Assembly (NCBI GenBank): GCA_964611645.1
Contig: CAZTAO010000005.1
Location: 1-64,000, forward strand
Direction: 5' to 3'
Source: CAZTAO01 sp964611645
GTDB taxonomy: Bacteria; Armatimonadota; UBA5829
DNA length: 64,000 nucleotides
Both the position numbers and the translations under genes were made by a program. The notes under the pieces were generated by a model, which had not been told where the DNA came from, made no database searches, and saw nothing but the letters and a program-made list of their open reading frames with translations. This document shows, in pieces, positions 15,756 to 25,110 of the stretch (positions are counted from its first letter, which is position 1; each line of letters begins with the position of its first letter).

Positions 15756-17033
15756 ATGTTCACCGATGTTCTTATTGCGGAAGGCGATCCGCTGGAGCGG
15801 AACCGCACTCGGGAGTTGATAGTCTCTTTTGAGGACTGCAAAGTTGTAGGACTTGCCCGGGATGGCCAGGAGGCCGTGCAGATGACTTTGCAGTTGCATC
15901 CGCACGTGCTGTTCATTGCCTATGATATGCCCGGACAGTCAAGCCTGCAGACATGCGAGATGCTCAACACTCTTGCACCGGACGTCGCCACCATACTAAT
16001 CGCCGACACCAAGAGCTCCGAGGCCCTTGAAGCATCGATGCGAGTGGGAGCCAGAGCGCTGCTCACCAGGCCACTGGATGTTGTTGCTGTCGAGAGCTTG
16101 CTCTCCAACTTGGCCGAAGCCAGGCAGCGGGGGCAGTCCTCCGAGATGCAAGAGTGGAAAGACCCTTCGCGGTTTCCCAAGGTTATCACCGTCACCGGAG
16201 CAAAGGGAGGAACCGGCAAGAGTACGATTGCCAGCAACCTTGCGGTCACTCTCGCCAAGCAGTTTCCCGGCAAGGTCGCGCTTCTGGACATGTATACTCA
16301 GTTTGGCGATATCGCCACTATGTTCAACATACGGCCAAAGCGGACTCTGGCCGAGCTTGAAGACACCTACAAGGATTTGGACACGGAACTCCTGCGGAAC
16401 TACATAACGACTCATTCTTCCGGCGTGGACATTCTGGCCGCCGCGGAGTATCCATTGCCGCTCAACGCGGTTGGTCCGGGGTGTGTCGATAGCCTGCTGT
16501 ATCTGCTCAAGCGCGACTACCGATTCACAGTGATCGACCTTCCGCCAATTCTTCACGACACGACTTTCCATGTGCTCGCGCACTCATACGCCATCTTGTT
16601 GATAGCCAATCTTCACGACGTTACCACGGTAACAGATACCAAGAAGTTCTTCGACGCGTTGGTAAACTCCCGTATACCGAGGGAAACTATCAGAGTGGTT
16701 CTCAACCGCGTGCGCAGGTCCAACCTGCTTAATGCCCAGGATGTCGCGGAAACCATAAACGCGCAGGTCATAGCCAGTCTTCCAGAAGAACCGGGGATCT
16801 CGGACACATCCAACGAAGGCATTCCCTATGTCCTCAAAGAGGGCAATTCCGCGCTGAGTCAGAGTCTTGCCAAGATGGTTGAGTCTCTGATTGGTGGGCT
16901 TGAGTCAAGCGAATCGCTTGAAGTAGTACCGGAGGACAAAAGCGTATTTGGTGTTCTTAAGCGCTGGACTTCCGGCCAGCCGAGACCTCAGACAGGGCCT
17001 GTGGCCGCAAGCAAGCGTCACGGCTATGCATAA
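15756..17033 (+). CDS. TadZ/CpaE-type pilus localisation ATPase (copy 1)
   Basis: A 425-residue protein with a receiver-like N-terminal domain (about 1-125) and a MinD/ParA-type ATPase domain (from about 145). The deviant Walker A is VTGAKGGTGKST, and VALLDMYTQFGD is the Walker A' region. The receiver site is degenerate: the phospho-Asp position before DMPG is Ala (FIAYDMPG), as usual for CpaE. It should position the Tad pilus machine at the membrane. The ATG at 15756 (MFTDVLIAEGD) matches the start of its paralogue at 18915 and has GAAAGG 9 bp upstream; a TTG six codons earlier is less likely. Confidence 0.88.
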   Translation: MFTDVLIAEGDPLERNRTRELIVSFEDCKVVGLARDGQEAVQMTLQLHPHVLFIAYDMPGQSSLQTCEMLNTLAPDVATILIADTKSSEALEASMRVGARALLTRPLDVVAVESLLSNLAEARQRGQSSEMQEWKDPSRFPKVITVTGAKGGTGKSTIASNLAVTLAKQFPGKVALLDMYTQFGDIATMFNIRPKRTLAELEDTYKDLDTELLRNYITTHSSGVDILAAAEYPLPLNAVGPGCVDSLLYLLKRDYRFTVIDLPPILHDTTFHVLAHSYAILLIANLHDVTTVTDTKKFFDALVNSRIPRETIRVVLNRVRRSNLLNAQDVAETINAQVIASLPEEPGISDTSNEGIPYVLKEGNSALSQSLAKMVESLIGGLESSESLEVVPEDKSVFGVLKRWTSGQPRPQTGPVAASKRHGYA

Positions 17034-17090
17034 GGTGTCTGGGAGTCTATTTGGCCGAGAGTCAGGCTGGATGACTCAGGGAGTGGAACA

Positions 17091-18416
17091 GTGGCTGTAG
17101 CTGAAAGAGCGGTCTTGTCTTGGGAGTCTCAAGGTCCGGATGCGAGGGACCTGCTCCAGATCAGGGGCAAGGTGCAGGAGCGCCTGTCTGACGAAATGGA
17201 CCCCAGCAAACTGGGGCGGATGGATCGCGGGGAGGTCGCGGGTGAGCTCGAGGGCATCACCACGCAGATACTCTCCGAGGAGCACCTGACCCTGCCGTTG
17301 CGCACCCGGGAACAGATTGTCACGGATGTTCTGGATGACATAATGGGCTATGGTCCCATCCAGCCCTTACTGGATGATCCGGACATTACCGAAGTCATGG
17401 TAAATGGCCCCAATATGGTCTTCGTCGAGAGAAAAGGGAAAATCACCCTCAGCGACAAGGTTTTCAGGAACGACGCGCACGTGATGCGCATTATCGAGAA
17501 GATAGTGCTGCCCCTTGGCAGGCGCATAGACGATTCCTCGCCACTTGTGGATGCGCGGCTGCCTGACGGTTCGAGAGTCAACGCGATAATACCTCCGCTG
17601 GCCATTGATGGGCCTTCGATCACCATCCGAAAGTTCTCCAAGGACCCGTATGGCATACAGGATCTGGTGAACTTCGGGACCCTTACAGCGGAGATGGGCG
17701 AGTTTCTGAGGGCTTGCGTTATGGCGAAGCTGAACATCATCGTGTCCGGTGGCACAGGTAGCGGCAAGACCACCACCCTCAATGTGCTTTCGTCATTCAT
17801 CCCTGAAGGCGAGCGGATAGTGACAATAGAGGATGCGGCTGAGCTCCAACTCCAGCAGAGGCATGTTGTAAGGCTGGAATCTCGCCCTGCGAATCTCGAG
17901 GGCAAGGGAGAGATCAGCATCCGCCATCTGGTCAAGAACTCTCTGAGAATGAGACCGGACCGCATAATCGTGGGCGAGGTTAGAGGCGGCGAAGCTCTGG
18001 ACATGTTGCAGGCTATGAATACTGGCCACGACGGCTCGCTGGGCACAGTCCATGCCAATACGCCGCGCGACACAGTCTCGAGACTTGAGACCATGACTCT
18101 GATGTCCGGCGCGGATTTGCCGGCCAAGTCGATCCGGGAACAGATAGCAGCAGCTATCCATCTGATCGTCGTACAGAGTCGAGTCAAGGACGGATCTAGG
18201 AAAATCACCCACATCACCGAAGTGCAGGGCATGGAAGGCGAAATGGTTGTGCTTCAGGACATATTCCAGTACAAACAGTCCGGCGTCGACGGAGATGGGA
18301 AAGTAGTCGGTGAACTCCAGGCAACGGGGCTCCGCCCCAAATTTATGGATCGATTGATCCAGCACGGCCTGGACCTGTCGGCCAACGTCTTCCTCCCAAA
18401 GTCCAGCCGAACTTGA
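17091..18416 (+). CDS. TadA/CpaF-type secretion ATPase
   Basis: A 441-residue VirB11-like ATPase that powers Tad pilus assembly. An N-terminal domain (to about 130, with GYGPIQPLLDDPDITEVMVNGP) precedes the RecA-like domain. Walker A is SGGTGSGKTTTLN near residue 220, the Asp box is VTIEDAAELQLQ, and the Walker B/His-box region is LRMRPDRIIVGEVRGGEALDMLQAMNTGHDGSLGTVHAN. A GTG start is preceded by GGGAG. It is 57 bp downstream of TadZ copy 1, so both are in one unit. TadB, TadC, secretin and prepilin peptidase are absent from this window. Confidence 0.94.
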   Translation: MAVAERAVLSWESQGPDARDLLQIRGKVQERLSDEMDPSKLGRMDRGEVAGELEGITTQILSEEHLTLPLRTREQIVTDVLDDIMGYGPIQPLLDDPDITEVMVNGPNMVFVERKGKITLSDKVFRNDAHVMRIIEKIVLPLGRRIDDSSPLVDARLPDGSRVNAIIPPLAIDGPSITIRKFSKDPYGIQDLVNFGTLTAEMGEFLRACVMAKLNIIVSGGTGSGKTTTLNVLSSFIPEGERIVTIEDAAELQLQQRHVVRLESRPANLEGKGEISIRHLVKNSLRMRPDRIIVGEVRGGEALDMLQAMNTGHDGSLGTVHANTPRDTVSRLETMTLMSGADLPAKSIREQIAAAIHLIVVQSRVKDGSRKITHITEVQGMEGEMVVLQDIFQYKQSGVDGDGKVVGELQATGLRPKFMDRLIQHGLDLSANVFLPKSSRT

Positions 18417-18914
18417 GGCTGCTACCCCTCTAGGTCCGCGCTGGCGCCACTTCCACGGATTGTGGACAGGCAGTGAGTTTCCGGCAGGTGTTCGCTCCCT
18501 GCCGGAAACCTGCAAGAGTCTTCTCCGCATAGCATAGTCTTCCCCAAATCTAGTCCTCCCGGTTGTGCTCAGCATAATGTCTCGACTTTTGTCCTGTTAT
18601 TGGGTTTAGCCGTGTGATTTAGTGGGTATGAATATGGCGTCCCCAGATGAGGATGACCTTGCGAGACCGAATATACATTGCACTACCCTTCGCTTGACTG
18701 GCGATGGTGATCCCCAAGATATCGACTTTCTATTGTAGCTTCACCGACGATTCGAACCAGCGTTGTGCCGATACTCTGTATCCCCGCTGGACTGGGCATC
18801 CCACTTCCAGAGAATAGATTCCTTTGCGGCTGTCTGTTGCCGCGTTGTATGGGCATGGAGGCCACCGGAGCATAGCAACCGGGGTCCTGCTGCCGGCGAA
18901 AAGAGGCTTGGACC
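18417..18914. other. 498-bp intergenic region with a hairpin
   Basis: No coding frame of convincing quality is visible on either strand between TadA and the second TadZ. Apart from the hairpin at 18477-18509 I see nothing distinctive. The length would allow a promoter for the second TadZ or a small RNA, but no clear -35/-10 pair was found. Confidence 0.6.
18477..18509 (+). terminator. 12-bp hairpin downstream of tadA
   Basis: GTTTCCGGCAGG pairs perfectly with CCTGCCGGAAAC over a 9-nt loop, 60 bp after the tadA stop. There is no T-run, so termination may be weak or Rho-dependent, or the hairpin may protect the mRNA 3' end. Confidence 0.55.
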
Positions 18915-20180
18915 ATGTTGACCAGTGTATTGATAGCAGAAGGCGATCCGAATGAGCGAAACCGGCTTCGCACCGTAGTAAGCTCATGCTTCAACTGCGT
19001 TGTTGTGGGTTTGGCCCACGATGCTGACGAAGCAGTGCAGATGGCCATGCAAGCACACCCTCAGGTGGCACTGATTTCCAGCGACTTGCCCGGGAAATCG
19101 GGCTTTAGTGCTTGTGAGACGATCAGCGCTGTCGCCCCGGATGTTGTCACCATACTGGTTGCCGATTCCAAGGATCAGGCGATGCTGGATGCGGCGATGC
19201 GCGCCGGCGCCAGAGCGCTTCTGGCCAGGCCGTTGGAGGCGGAGGCGGTCGAAGCGCTGCTATCCAGCCTGGCGACGGCCCGAGAGAGGACTGAGTCCTC
19301 AGACATACTCAAGTGGAATGACCCCACGAGATTCCCGAAGATTGTCACTGTTACCGGGGCGAAAGGGGGAGTCGGCAAGAGCACCATTGCATGCAATCTA
19401 GCCGTAACTCTGGCCAAGAGATTCCCTGGAGAGGTGGCGCTGCTGGACATGTACACGCAGTTCGGGGATGTGTCCACGATGTTCAATATTCGGCCAAGGC
19501 GGACGATCTCGGACCTGCAGAACGTGTACAAGGACATGGATACCGAACTCCTGGAGAACTACGTGACGAGGCATTCCTCAGGAGTGGACATACTGGCGGC
19601 TTCCGACGATCCGCTGCCTTTGGATGCAATCAGCTCGGAGTGCGTCGACAATCTGCTCTACCTTCTCAAGAGCAGATACAGGTTCACGATCATAGACCTG
19701 CCGCAGATGCTGCAAGATACATCATTGCACGTGCTTGCGCAGTCGAATCTCGTGTTTCTCGTATCCAATCTGCAGGATGCCACGGCTGCGGCTGACACGA
19801 AGAAACTGTACGACCTTCTCACCGGCGCTCGGATGCCACGAGAGAACATCCGGGTGGTTCTCAATCGTGTGCAGAAATCTAATCTGCTGACCAGCAAGCA
19901 GATTGCGCAGATGCTCAAAGTCGAGTCGATGGCACAGGTTCCCAACGAACGGGGCTTGGCAGATGCGTCGAACAGGGGCGTCCCATTCGTTCTGGCAGAG
20001 GCGAGATCACAACTGGGTCAGAGTCTTGGCAGGATCGCGGATGCCATCGTTGGGGAGTCTGCGTCGCCTGACTCCAGAAAGAAGCCGCCGACCGAAGGCG
20101 GTAAGGGCGTCTTCGACTTCGTGAGGAGGATCGCTGCCGGCCAACCGACGCCTCAGTCCGGGCACGCAGGTCTGAGCTAG
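18915..20180 (+). CDS. TadZ/CpaE-type ATPase (copy 2)
   Basis: A 421-residue paralogue of the protein at 15756, with the same order: degenerate receiver domain, then MinD-like ATPase. Walker A is VTGAKGGVGKST. The receiver phospho-site is Ser instead of Asp (LISSDLPGKS). The C-terminal ~50 residues differ most from copy 1. AAGAGG precedes the ATG. Two TadZ genes flanking TadA suggest either two pilus systems sharing one motor or a heteromeric localisation complex. Confidence 0.88.
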   Translation: MLTSVLIAEGDPNERNRLRTVVSSCFNCVVVGLAHDADEAVQMAMQAHPQVALISSDLPGKSGFSACETISAVAPDVVTILVADSKDQAMLDAAMRAGARALLARPLEAEAVEALLSSLATARERTESSDILKWNDPTRFPKIVTVTGAKGGVGKSTIACNLAVTLAKRFPGEVALLDMYTQFGDVSTMFNIRPRRTISDLQNVYKDMDTELLENYVTRHSSGVDILAASDDPLPLDAISSECVDNLLYLLKSRYRFTIIDLPQMLQDTSLHVLAQSNLVFLVSNLQDATAAADTKKLYDLLTGARMPRENIRVVLNRVQKSNLLTSKQIAQMLKVESMAQVPNERGLADASNRGVPFVLAEARSQLGQSLGRIADAIVGESASPDSRKKPPTEGGKGVFDFVRRIAAGQPTPQSGHAGLS

Positions 20181-20228
20181 GCATCGCCGTAGGCAGCGTT
20201 CCTATGGGCGTGCGCTATCATAACAGTA

Positions 20229-21923
20229 CTACTGGGCCTCAAAGCGCACGAAGTCCAGAACCACGTAGTCGCCGGCTTTGGCGGATGGATACTCATATCC
20301 GCTGGAGATCGGGTAGAAGAGCACCTCGATATCACGCTTGCCTTTGACTCCCAGCTTGTCCCTCAGATTGGCGGCGTAGTAGTCGTATTCGTTCCACTGG
20401 ATCAGGTCGCTGAGCATGGCAAGCGCGCCGGTCTGTAGATCGACCACCTTCACCGAGAATGCCCCCGGCGCTGTTCCGCGCTTCTGCTGCCACGACAGGA
20501 ACGGATACTTGTCGAGGTCGACGCTCCCCCGAATGGTGATGTTCGGCCAACCGCCGGGCTGCGGCTGACGGAACATCACCAAATAATCCGAGCCGACCTT
20601 CTTCATGGCCAGCCAGTCGCTGTTGGGCTGGGCGGTGGCATCCATGTTCTTTGTGACGGACCAGTCAGTGAGATCGATGAAACCGCCAAGGTCGAGCCGC
20701 TGCTTGTGCCCTCCGGAGGTTCCTTGTCCGGCTGGTTCCTCTTTCCTGGCTTTCCATTCTTTCTCTGCCTTGGCCAGGGCTGTGGCGGTTTGCTTAGCAT
20801 CCAGCAGTCCTTTGGGCAGCGGCAGCTTGTGGACCATCGGCTTCACTAGTCCCTTAGGCAGCTTGCCCACCATCTCTCCCGTGCAGCCTTCCATTGTGTA
20901 TGAAAACATGCCCTTGCCGGCTGCGGCGAAGTATGTCGAGAGGTCGACGGACTTGTCCACTATCACGCCCGTCGACCCGCCCATTACGCAGTCTCGAATC
21001 CTGATTGTGTTAGGAACCTCATAGCAGTAGACCGCACAGTTGGCCGTGAGGCTGGAATTCGCGAATACCAGACAGTTGTCCATTATCACGCTGGTTCCCC
21101 AGGTAGAAGGTGCGTATTTGTTGTAGTTGTAGACAGGTGTAAACCCGCCGCCCTCTGCGCCGAACCTCACTCTGTTGCAGGTGAGCACACCGTAGTTGTC
21201 TATCCACCGCTGCCTTGGCGCACCGGTAAGAGGCACTCCGCATATATTCTCCAGCATCAGGCTGGCGCCTCGGTTTTCGATAACCGCCTTGTCCTTCATA
21301 TCGGCTGAAGTAGTGATCCAGCAGTCGCGCATAATCGCCTGATCGGACCGCCCCAGAAACCACGTTTGATGGTTCTGGTACAGAACGCAGTCGCTTACCT
21401 TCACTGTGGTCGAGAGCACATCGGTGTAGAGAGCGAACCCGGTTGCGTGGTAGAACCTGCAGTTTTCGATAATGATCTGGCCGGTGTCGAGGTTCTTGTT
21501 ACGCAAGTCGATCTGGTTCCTGCCGCCGAAGAATGAGATGTTGCGGATGGACAGCCGCCACGCATCGCCTTGTACCAGAATATCCTTATCTGAGTTGGTT
21601 TGCCAGATGATCGGCCTGCCTTCACCCCGCACTTCAAGCACACCCAGAGGAATGTTGTCGCTGATCATATACTTGCCGTCAGGGAATACCAGCACAGGCC
21701 CAGCCTGAATATGCAGGCCGCTGGGCATTTGTTCACTCAGATTGATGGAAGCCGCGTGGGCTGCCGCACGGATGGCTGCGGTGTCGTCGGTGACTCCATC
21801 CCCCTTTGCCCCAAAATCACGCACGTTAACGACTCCCGTGTTTGAGGTAAACGCGCGACCGCACCACCCCATCAGGAGTAGAAGAGCCACCATCATTGGC
21901 AGGATTTGTCTTCGATGATCCAT
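20229..21923 (-). CDS. Secreted right-handed beta-helix protein (pectate-lyase-like)
   Basis: A 564-residue protein with a signal peptide (MVALLLLMGWCGRAF), then the classical PF12708 opening NVRDFGAKGDGVTDDTAAIRAAA found in GH28 and pectate-lyase superfamily proteins. A parallel beta-helix follows (repeated IxIxNCxF..ATG turns). The C-terminal part (about 430-564) is a separate beta-sandwich-like domain, perhaps carbohydrate-binding. No lyase or polygalacturonase catalytic residues can be assigned with confidence. The ATG overlaps the stop of the amidohydrolase gene (TGATG), so translation is probably coupled. Confidence 0.85.
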   Translation of the reverse strand: MDHRRQILPMMVALLLLMGWCGRAFTSNTGVVNVRDFGAKGDGVTDDTAAIRAAAHAASINLSEQMPSGLHIQAGPVLVFPDGKYMISDNIPLGVLEVRGEGRPIIWQTNSDKDILVQGDAWRLSIRNISFFGGRNQIDLRNKNLDTGQIIIENCRFYHATGFALYTDVLSTTVKVSDCVLYQNHQTWFLGRSDQAIMRDCWITTSADMKDKAVIENRGASLMLENICGVPLTGAPRQRWIDNYGVLTCNRVRFGAEGGGFTPVYNYNKYAPSTWGTSVIMDNCLVFANSSLTANCAVYCYEVPNTIRIRDCVMGGSTGVIVDKSVDLSTYFAAAGKGMFSYTMEGCTGEMVGKLPKGLVKPMVHKLPLPKGLLDAKQTATALAKAEKEWKARKEEPAGQGTSGGHKQRLDLGGFIDLTDWSVTKNMDATAQPNSDWLAMKKVGSDYLVMFRQPQPGGWPNITIRGSVDLDKYPFLSWQQKRGTAPGAFSVKVVDLQTGALAMLSDLIQWNEYDYYAANLRDKLGVKGKRDIEVLFYPISSGYEYPSAKAGDYVVLDFVRFEAQ

Positions 21924-22723
21924 CAATCGCTCCCCTTCAGCAGCCTCAAAGCGTTCTCCCCCATTGCCTGAGCAATCTCCGACGAGGTGAGACTTAAGGC
22001 TCGGAAAGCGTTGACCTCCGCGGACTGGTCGGTCCAGGGGGAGTCGGTGCCGAATACGATTCGGTTGATGCCGTGAGCGTGGATCATGGAGGTCATACGC
22101 TGCGGCCCGAGGTCGTTGAGAGAATACGACGTGTCGAAGTAACAGTCCCTGCCGATCAGATAGCGCTCAACGTCGTCCCAGCAGTCGTACCCGCCCATGT
22201 GCGCGGCGATGACGGTCATCTCAGGCACGGCGTCAAGAGCGCGGGCGAGGCGGTCCGGGGTGCAGTGGACAGGCTCCGGCAGGCCGATATCCACCCCCGC
22301 ATGCATCATCGCAACCAGTCCCGCATCCGCCAGCCCTCGATACAGCGGAAACAACGCCGGGTCATCCACAAAGAACTCCTGGTAATCCGGGTGAAGCTTC
22401 ACTCCCACTATCCCGTCATCAATCAGCCAGCGGATCTCATCCTCCCAGTCATCCTGGGCCGGGTGGATTGTCCCAAAGCTGATCAGGTTGCCATGTTCCT
22501 CGGGAATCTTCGCAGCCCACGCGTTGATCCCTCGAACCTGCGAGGGCTTGGTCGCGATGGGCATTATGAGCGCAATATCGATCCCAGCCTCCGCCATGGA
22601 GTCCCGCAAACCCGAGCAGGTTCCATCGGTGAACGGCCTCTCATCGCAGTTCTGGGTCAAAACTTCCAAAGCCCGAGCCGCCAAAGCATCGGGAAATGCG
22701 TGCGTGTGTATGTCAATTATCAC
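21923..22723 (-). CDS. Amidohydrolase (metal-dependent TIM-barrel hydrolase)
   Basis: A 266-residue amidohydrolase_2/TatD-like protein. Metal ligands are visible in DIHTHAFPD (His-x-His), IAAHMGG (His) and VFGTDSPWTD (Asp). It is expected in the cytoplasm, acting as a hydrolase or decarboxylase on an unknown small molecule. GTG is the start, with AAAAGGAA about 10 bp upstream. Coupled to the beta-helix gene by a 1-bp overlap. Confidence 0.9.
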   Translation of the reverse strand: MIIDIHTHAFPDALAARALEVLTQNCDERPFTDGTCSGLRDSMAEAGIDIALIMPIATKPSQVRGINAWAAKIPEEHGNLISFGTIHPAQDDWEDEIRWLIDDGIVGVKLHPDYQEFFVDDPALFPLYRGLADAGLVAMMHAGVDIGLPEPVHCTPDRLARALDAVPEMTVIAAHMGGYDCWDDVERYLIGRDCYFDTSYSLNDLGPQRMTSMIHAHGINRIVFGTDSPWTDQSAEVNAFRALSLTSSEIAQAMGENALRLLKGSD

Positions 22724-22743
22724 GGTATCAGTTCCTTTTGTTG

Positions 22744-22897
22744 CTTATAGCCAATAGCCTATGGCCGATTGCAGTCGCCCAATAGACTATTCTCTCATCG
22801 CCCTGAATACCCCTTCAAGGCGCCATCGGCTATCGGCCATAAGCCATAGGCCGCGAAGACCGGCTGCCATTGGCTATTGGCCATCGGCTATTGGCTG
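22744..22897. repeat. Cluster of GGCTATTGGC/GCCAATAGCC repeats
   Basis: About ten direct and inverted copies of words such as ATAGCCAATAG, GGCTATCGGCCAT and TTGGCTATTGGCC fill the region between the amidohydrolase and the polymerase gene. The same family occurs at 6680-6712. The last copy lies where the -35 region of the downstream gene should be. Confidence 0.7.
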
Positions 22898-22907
22898 CTG
22901 CTATAAT
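22877..22907 (+). promoter_or_regulatory. Possible dinB promoter
   Basis: A perfect TATAAT at 22902-22907 lies 33 bp before the polymerase IV start. The best -35 candidate is TTGGCC/TGGCCA 18-19 bp upstream, inside the repeat cluster. No recognisable LexA box of a known type was seen. Confidence 0.5.
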
Positions 22908-22939
22908 CGAATCATTATGCACTATGCCCGAGATCAGAG

Positions 22940-24139
22940 ATGAGCAGCGCCGACCGCACAATCTTCCTGCTTGATATGGATGCGTTCTTTGCCAGCGTCG
23001 AGGAGCGGGAGAACCCTGAGCTTAAGGGCAAGCCTGTGATGGTGGTTGGCAGCCCGAGTCTGCGCTCGGTGGTGTGCGCGGCAAACTATGAGATCCGCAA
23101 GTTCGGGGTCCATTCGGCAATGCCCTACACCCGCGCCCTCAGGCTTTGCCCGCACGCGCAGGTGGTCACCGCTAATCCCCGCCTCTACCGCGACACCTCG
23201 CGCCGGGTATTCGCCATCTGCGAGAGCTTCACCGACCTGCTGGAAATATCTTCCATAGACGAGTGCTATATGGACATGACCCCTACCGCAGAGCGTTTCG
23301 GTGGCCCAGTTGAAGCTGCCAAGCTGCTCAAGGCAAAGATCCTTGAGGAAGAACTCATCACCTGCACCATAGGCATCGGACCCAACAAGCTTGTGGCGAA
23401 GCTGGCGGCAGGGCTGAGCAAACCAGACGGGCTTTCTCAGGTTACCACACAAGACATTCCCAAGCTGTTTGCGGACTTGCCTGTCCAGAGGCTTCACGGC
23501 ATCGGGGGGAAGACTGCAGATTCTCTCAAATCCATAGGGGTGACCACGGCGGCATCTCTCGGGGCCTATGACAGGGGCATTCTTCACAGGATGTTCGGAA
23601 TCTATGGTGACAGGCTCTCCGAGATGGGCCGGGGCATCGACCACTCGCCGGTGGTTCCATACTACGTAAGCCCTCTGCCCAAGTCGGTCAGCCACGAGCA
23701 GACTCTGGGAGAGGATACCCGCGATGTGGAGTTTCTGCGGAAGACGATGCGGTCTCTGTCCGAACAAGTCGCCCGCCGCCTGCGAAAGCACGAGTTATCT
23801 GCCAGAACGGTAGGCATAACTGTGCGTTTCGCCGACCTCCAGAGGATAACCCGCAGCGCGACTCTGCTTGAATCCACCGATGACGGCCTCGCCATCTATC
23901 ACGCAGTCCTCCCGCTTCTCGACACCGCAATGAAAGACCGCCGTGCCATCCGGCTGGTCGGGGTCTACACGTGCAACCTAGCCCAAGGCGCAATCCAGCA
24001 GGGCCTGTTCGACGACCCCAAGAAGAAGCGCCTGACAGAGGCGGTCGATGCTCTGAATGACAAACTGGGCAAAAACGCAGTCAAACCCGCGTGCCTAATA
24101 GACACCCACCACCACGATCACATTACTTTCAAGGGGTAG
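22940..24139 (+). CDS. dinB: DNA polymerase IV (Y family)
   Basis: A 399-residue translesion DNA polymerase. Catalytic carboxylates are Asp12 (LLDMDAFFASVE) and the pair Asp107-Glu108 (SSIDECYMDM). The HhH region is LHGIGGKTADSLKSIGV, and the little-finger domain follows to about residue 355. The segment QQGLFDD near residue 355 looks like a beta-clamp binding motif. Full length for DinB. The ATG follows GATCAGAG. It copies damaged DNA with low fidelity during stress. Confidence 0.96.
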   Translation: MSSADRTIFLLDMDAFFASVEERENPELKGKPVMVVGSPSLRSVVCAANYEIRKFGVHSAMPYTRALRLCPHAQVVTANPRLYRDTSRRVFAICESFTDLLEISSIDECYMDMTPTAERFGGPVEAAKLLKAKILEEELITCTIGIGPNKLVAKLAAGLSKPDGLSQVTTQDIPKLFADLPVQRLHGIGGKTADSLKSIGVTTAASLGAYDRGILHRMFGIYGDRLSEMGRGIDHSPVVPYYVSPLPKSVSHEQTLGEDTRDVEFLRKTMRSLSEQVARRLRKHELSARTVGITVRFADLQRITRSATLLESTDDGLAIYHAVLPLLDTAMKDRRAIRLVGVYTCNLAQGAIQQGLFDDPKKKRLTEAVDALNDKLGKNAVKPACLIDTHHHDHITFKG

Positions 24140-24392
24140 TTGTCCGCAGCAGCCGTGTCGAATTCGCGGTCACCGACACGCTGCTTACCACCATCAACAC
24201 GGCTGGTCACTGCATTCATCATTCTGTGGTGTCTGATGATATATGCGATGGTCGGAGACAGGCCCAGGGTTTGGCAATACGGCGTCCTGCCATACGTGCC
24301 GTCCGAGACATACCTCACCACGCAGCTCCCATCTCCAAGGGGCGTTCCACCCAAACAGGTCGAGTACCCGTCGGCTATCAGGGAGCGAAGCA
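24140..24392. other. Short intergenic region
   Basis: Open frames on both strands exist here, but they lack ribosome-binding sites and recognisable domains. I see no gene. Confidence 0.5.
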
Positions 24393-24884
24393 ATGCGCGG
24401 TAAAGCTGCAGTGAGGATAGCAGTGTTGTGTGTGCTGGCGTGCGTGTGCGTGTCCTGCGGGCCGCGAATGGTGACGCAGATATCTGAGAAACCATACAAG
24501 ACCAGAATGCCGGATGCGCCGACAGGTACGGTCCCCACTTCTGGGCGCGCCGCAACTCTTGCGCAAGAGCAGTCTGCACTCGAAGCCAATCCTGTGCCCC
24601 GTACCGCCGAGACCCTGGACGACGGTCGCATCTACTATGGCTACTATTGCCTGATGTGCCACGGGAAGAACGGCGACGGCAACGGCCCGGTCGGCCAGAG
24701 CTACGTCCCGAAGCCGAGAGACCTCACAGCCCCCGCAGTCGTCAGGCTTTCGGACGGCCAGCTTTACGACCGAATGCTGCACGGCCCCGGCCACGATCCG
24801 GTTATGCTTGAGACAGTCATCCCGGAACACAGATGGCCGCTCGTGCACTACATCCGCAGCCTACCCAAGACTCCCGACCGCTAA
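24393..24884 (+). CDS. Class I c-type cytochrome, exported
   Basis: A 163-residue monohaem cytochrome c. The haem motif is YCLMCHGKNGDGNGPVG (C-x2-CH) and the axial Met is probably in HDPVMLETVIP. An N-terminal hydrophobic segment rich in Cys (VLACVCVSCG) suggests a lipoprotein or signal anchor. The region resembles the ActE-type or quinol-oxidising complex cytochromes. GGGAG precedes the ATG at 24393; the frame is open upstream without support. No partner oxidoreductase is nearby. Confidence 0.86.
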   Translation: MRGKAAVRIAVLCVLACVCVSCGPRMVTQISEKPYKTRMPDAPTGTVPTSGRAATLAQEQSALEANPVPRTAETLDDGRIYYGYYCLMCHGKNGDGNGPVGQSYVPKPRDLTAPAVVRLSDGQLYDRMLHGPGHDPVMLETVIPEHRWPLVHYIRSLPKTPDR

Positions 24885-24910
24885 GCCAGTGTAGCCGGGA
24901 ACCAAAAGCA

Positions 24911-24991
24911 ATCACGAAAGCACGAAATTCAGGAAAGCCCGAAAGGGTCCATTCCGATTTCGTGGTTTCTCCCCTTTCGTGTTTTCGTGAT
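24911..24991. repeat. Inverted repeat with CACGAAA arms
   Basis: ATCACGAAAGCACGAAA at 24911-24927 is inverted, with one mismatch, at 24975-24991. It lies 3' of the cytochrome gene and upstream of the shared promoter. It has the appearance of a dispersed palindromic repeat and could act as a weak terminator. Confidence 0.7.
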
Positions 24992-25056
24992 GAGAATTTC
25001 GGAATCTCAGTCACAAGATACCAGCGTCAATCTCTACCAAAAAACAGCCTCCAAAC

Positions 25057-25092
25057 TGTTGACTATATTGCCACAATTAGGTAACATACTAT
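25057..25092 (+). promoter_or_regulatory. Shared promoter P1 (upstream of DUF6259 copy 1)
   Basis: TTGACT at 25059-25064 and TAACAT at 25082-25087 are separated by exactly 17 bp. The surrounding TGTTGACTATATTG and TAACATACTAT words recur at 51910 and 52985, beyond what a core promoter needs. The -10 lies 107 bp before the GTG start, leaving a leader that contains a TTGAGCGGAG repeat. It may drive the long plus-strand operon to 48844. Confidence 0.75.
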
Positions 25093-25110
25093 CATTCCGA
25101 TTTCGGGACT

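Noticed and set aside
18704..18732. TTGACT with a distant AGATAT as promoter of the second TadZ
   Set aside because: The -10 candidate matches the consensus at only two of six positions.
24118..24579. 153-codon minus-strand frame between dinB and the cytochrome gene
   Set aside because: Overlaps the cytochrome gene and lacks a Shine-Dalgarno site; I could not recognise any domain.
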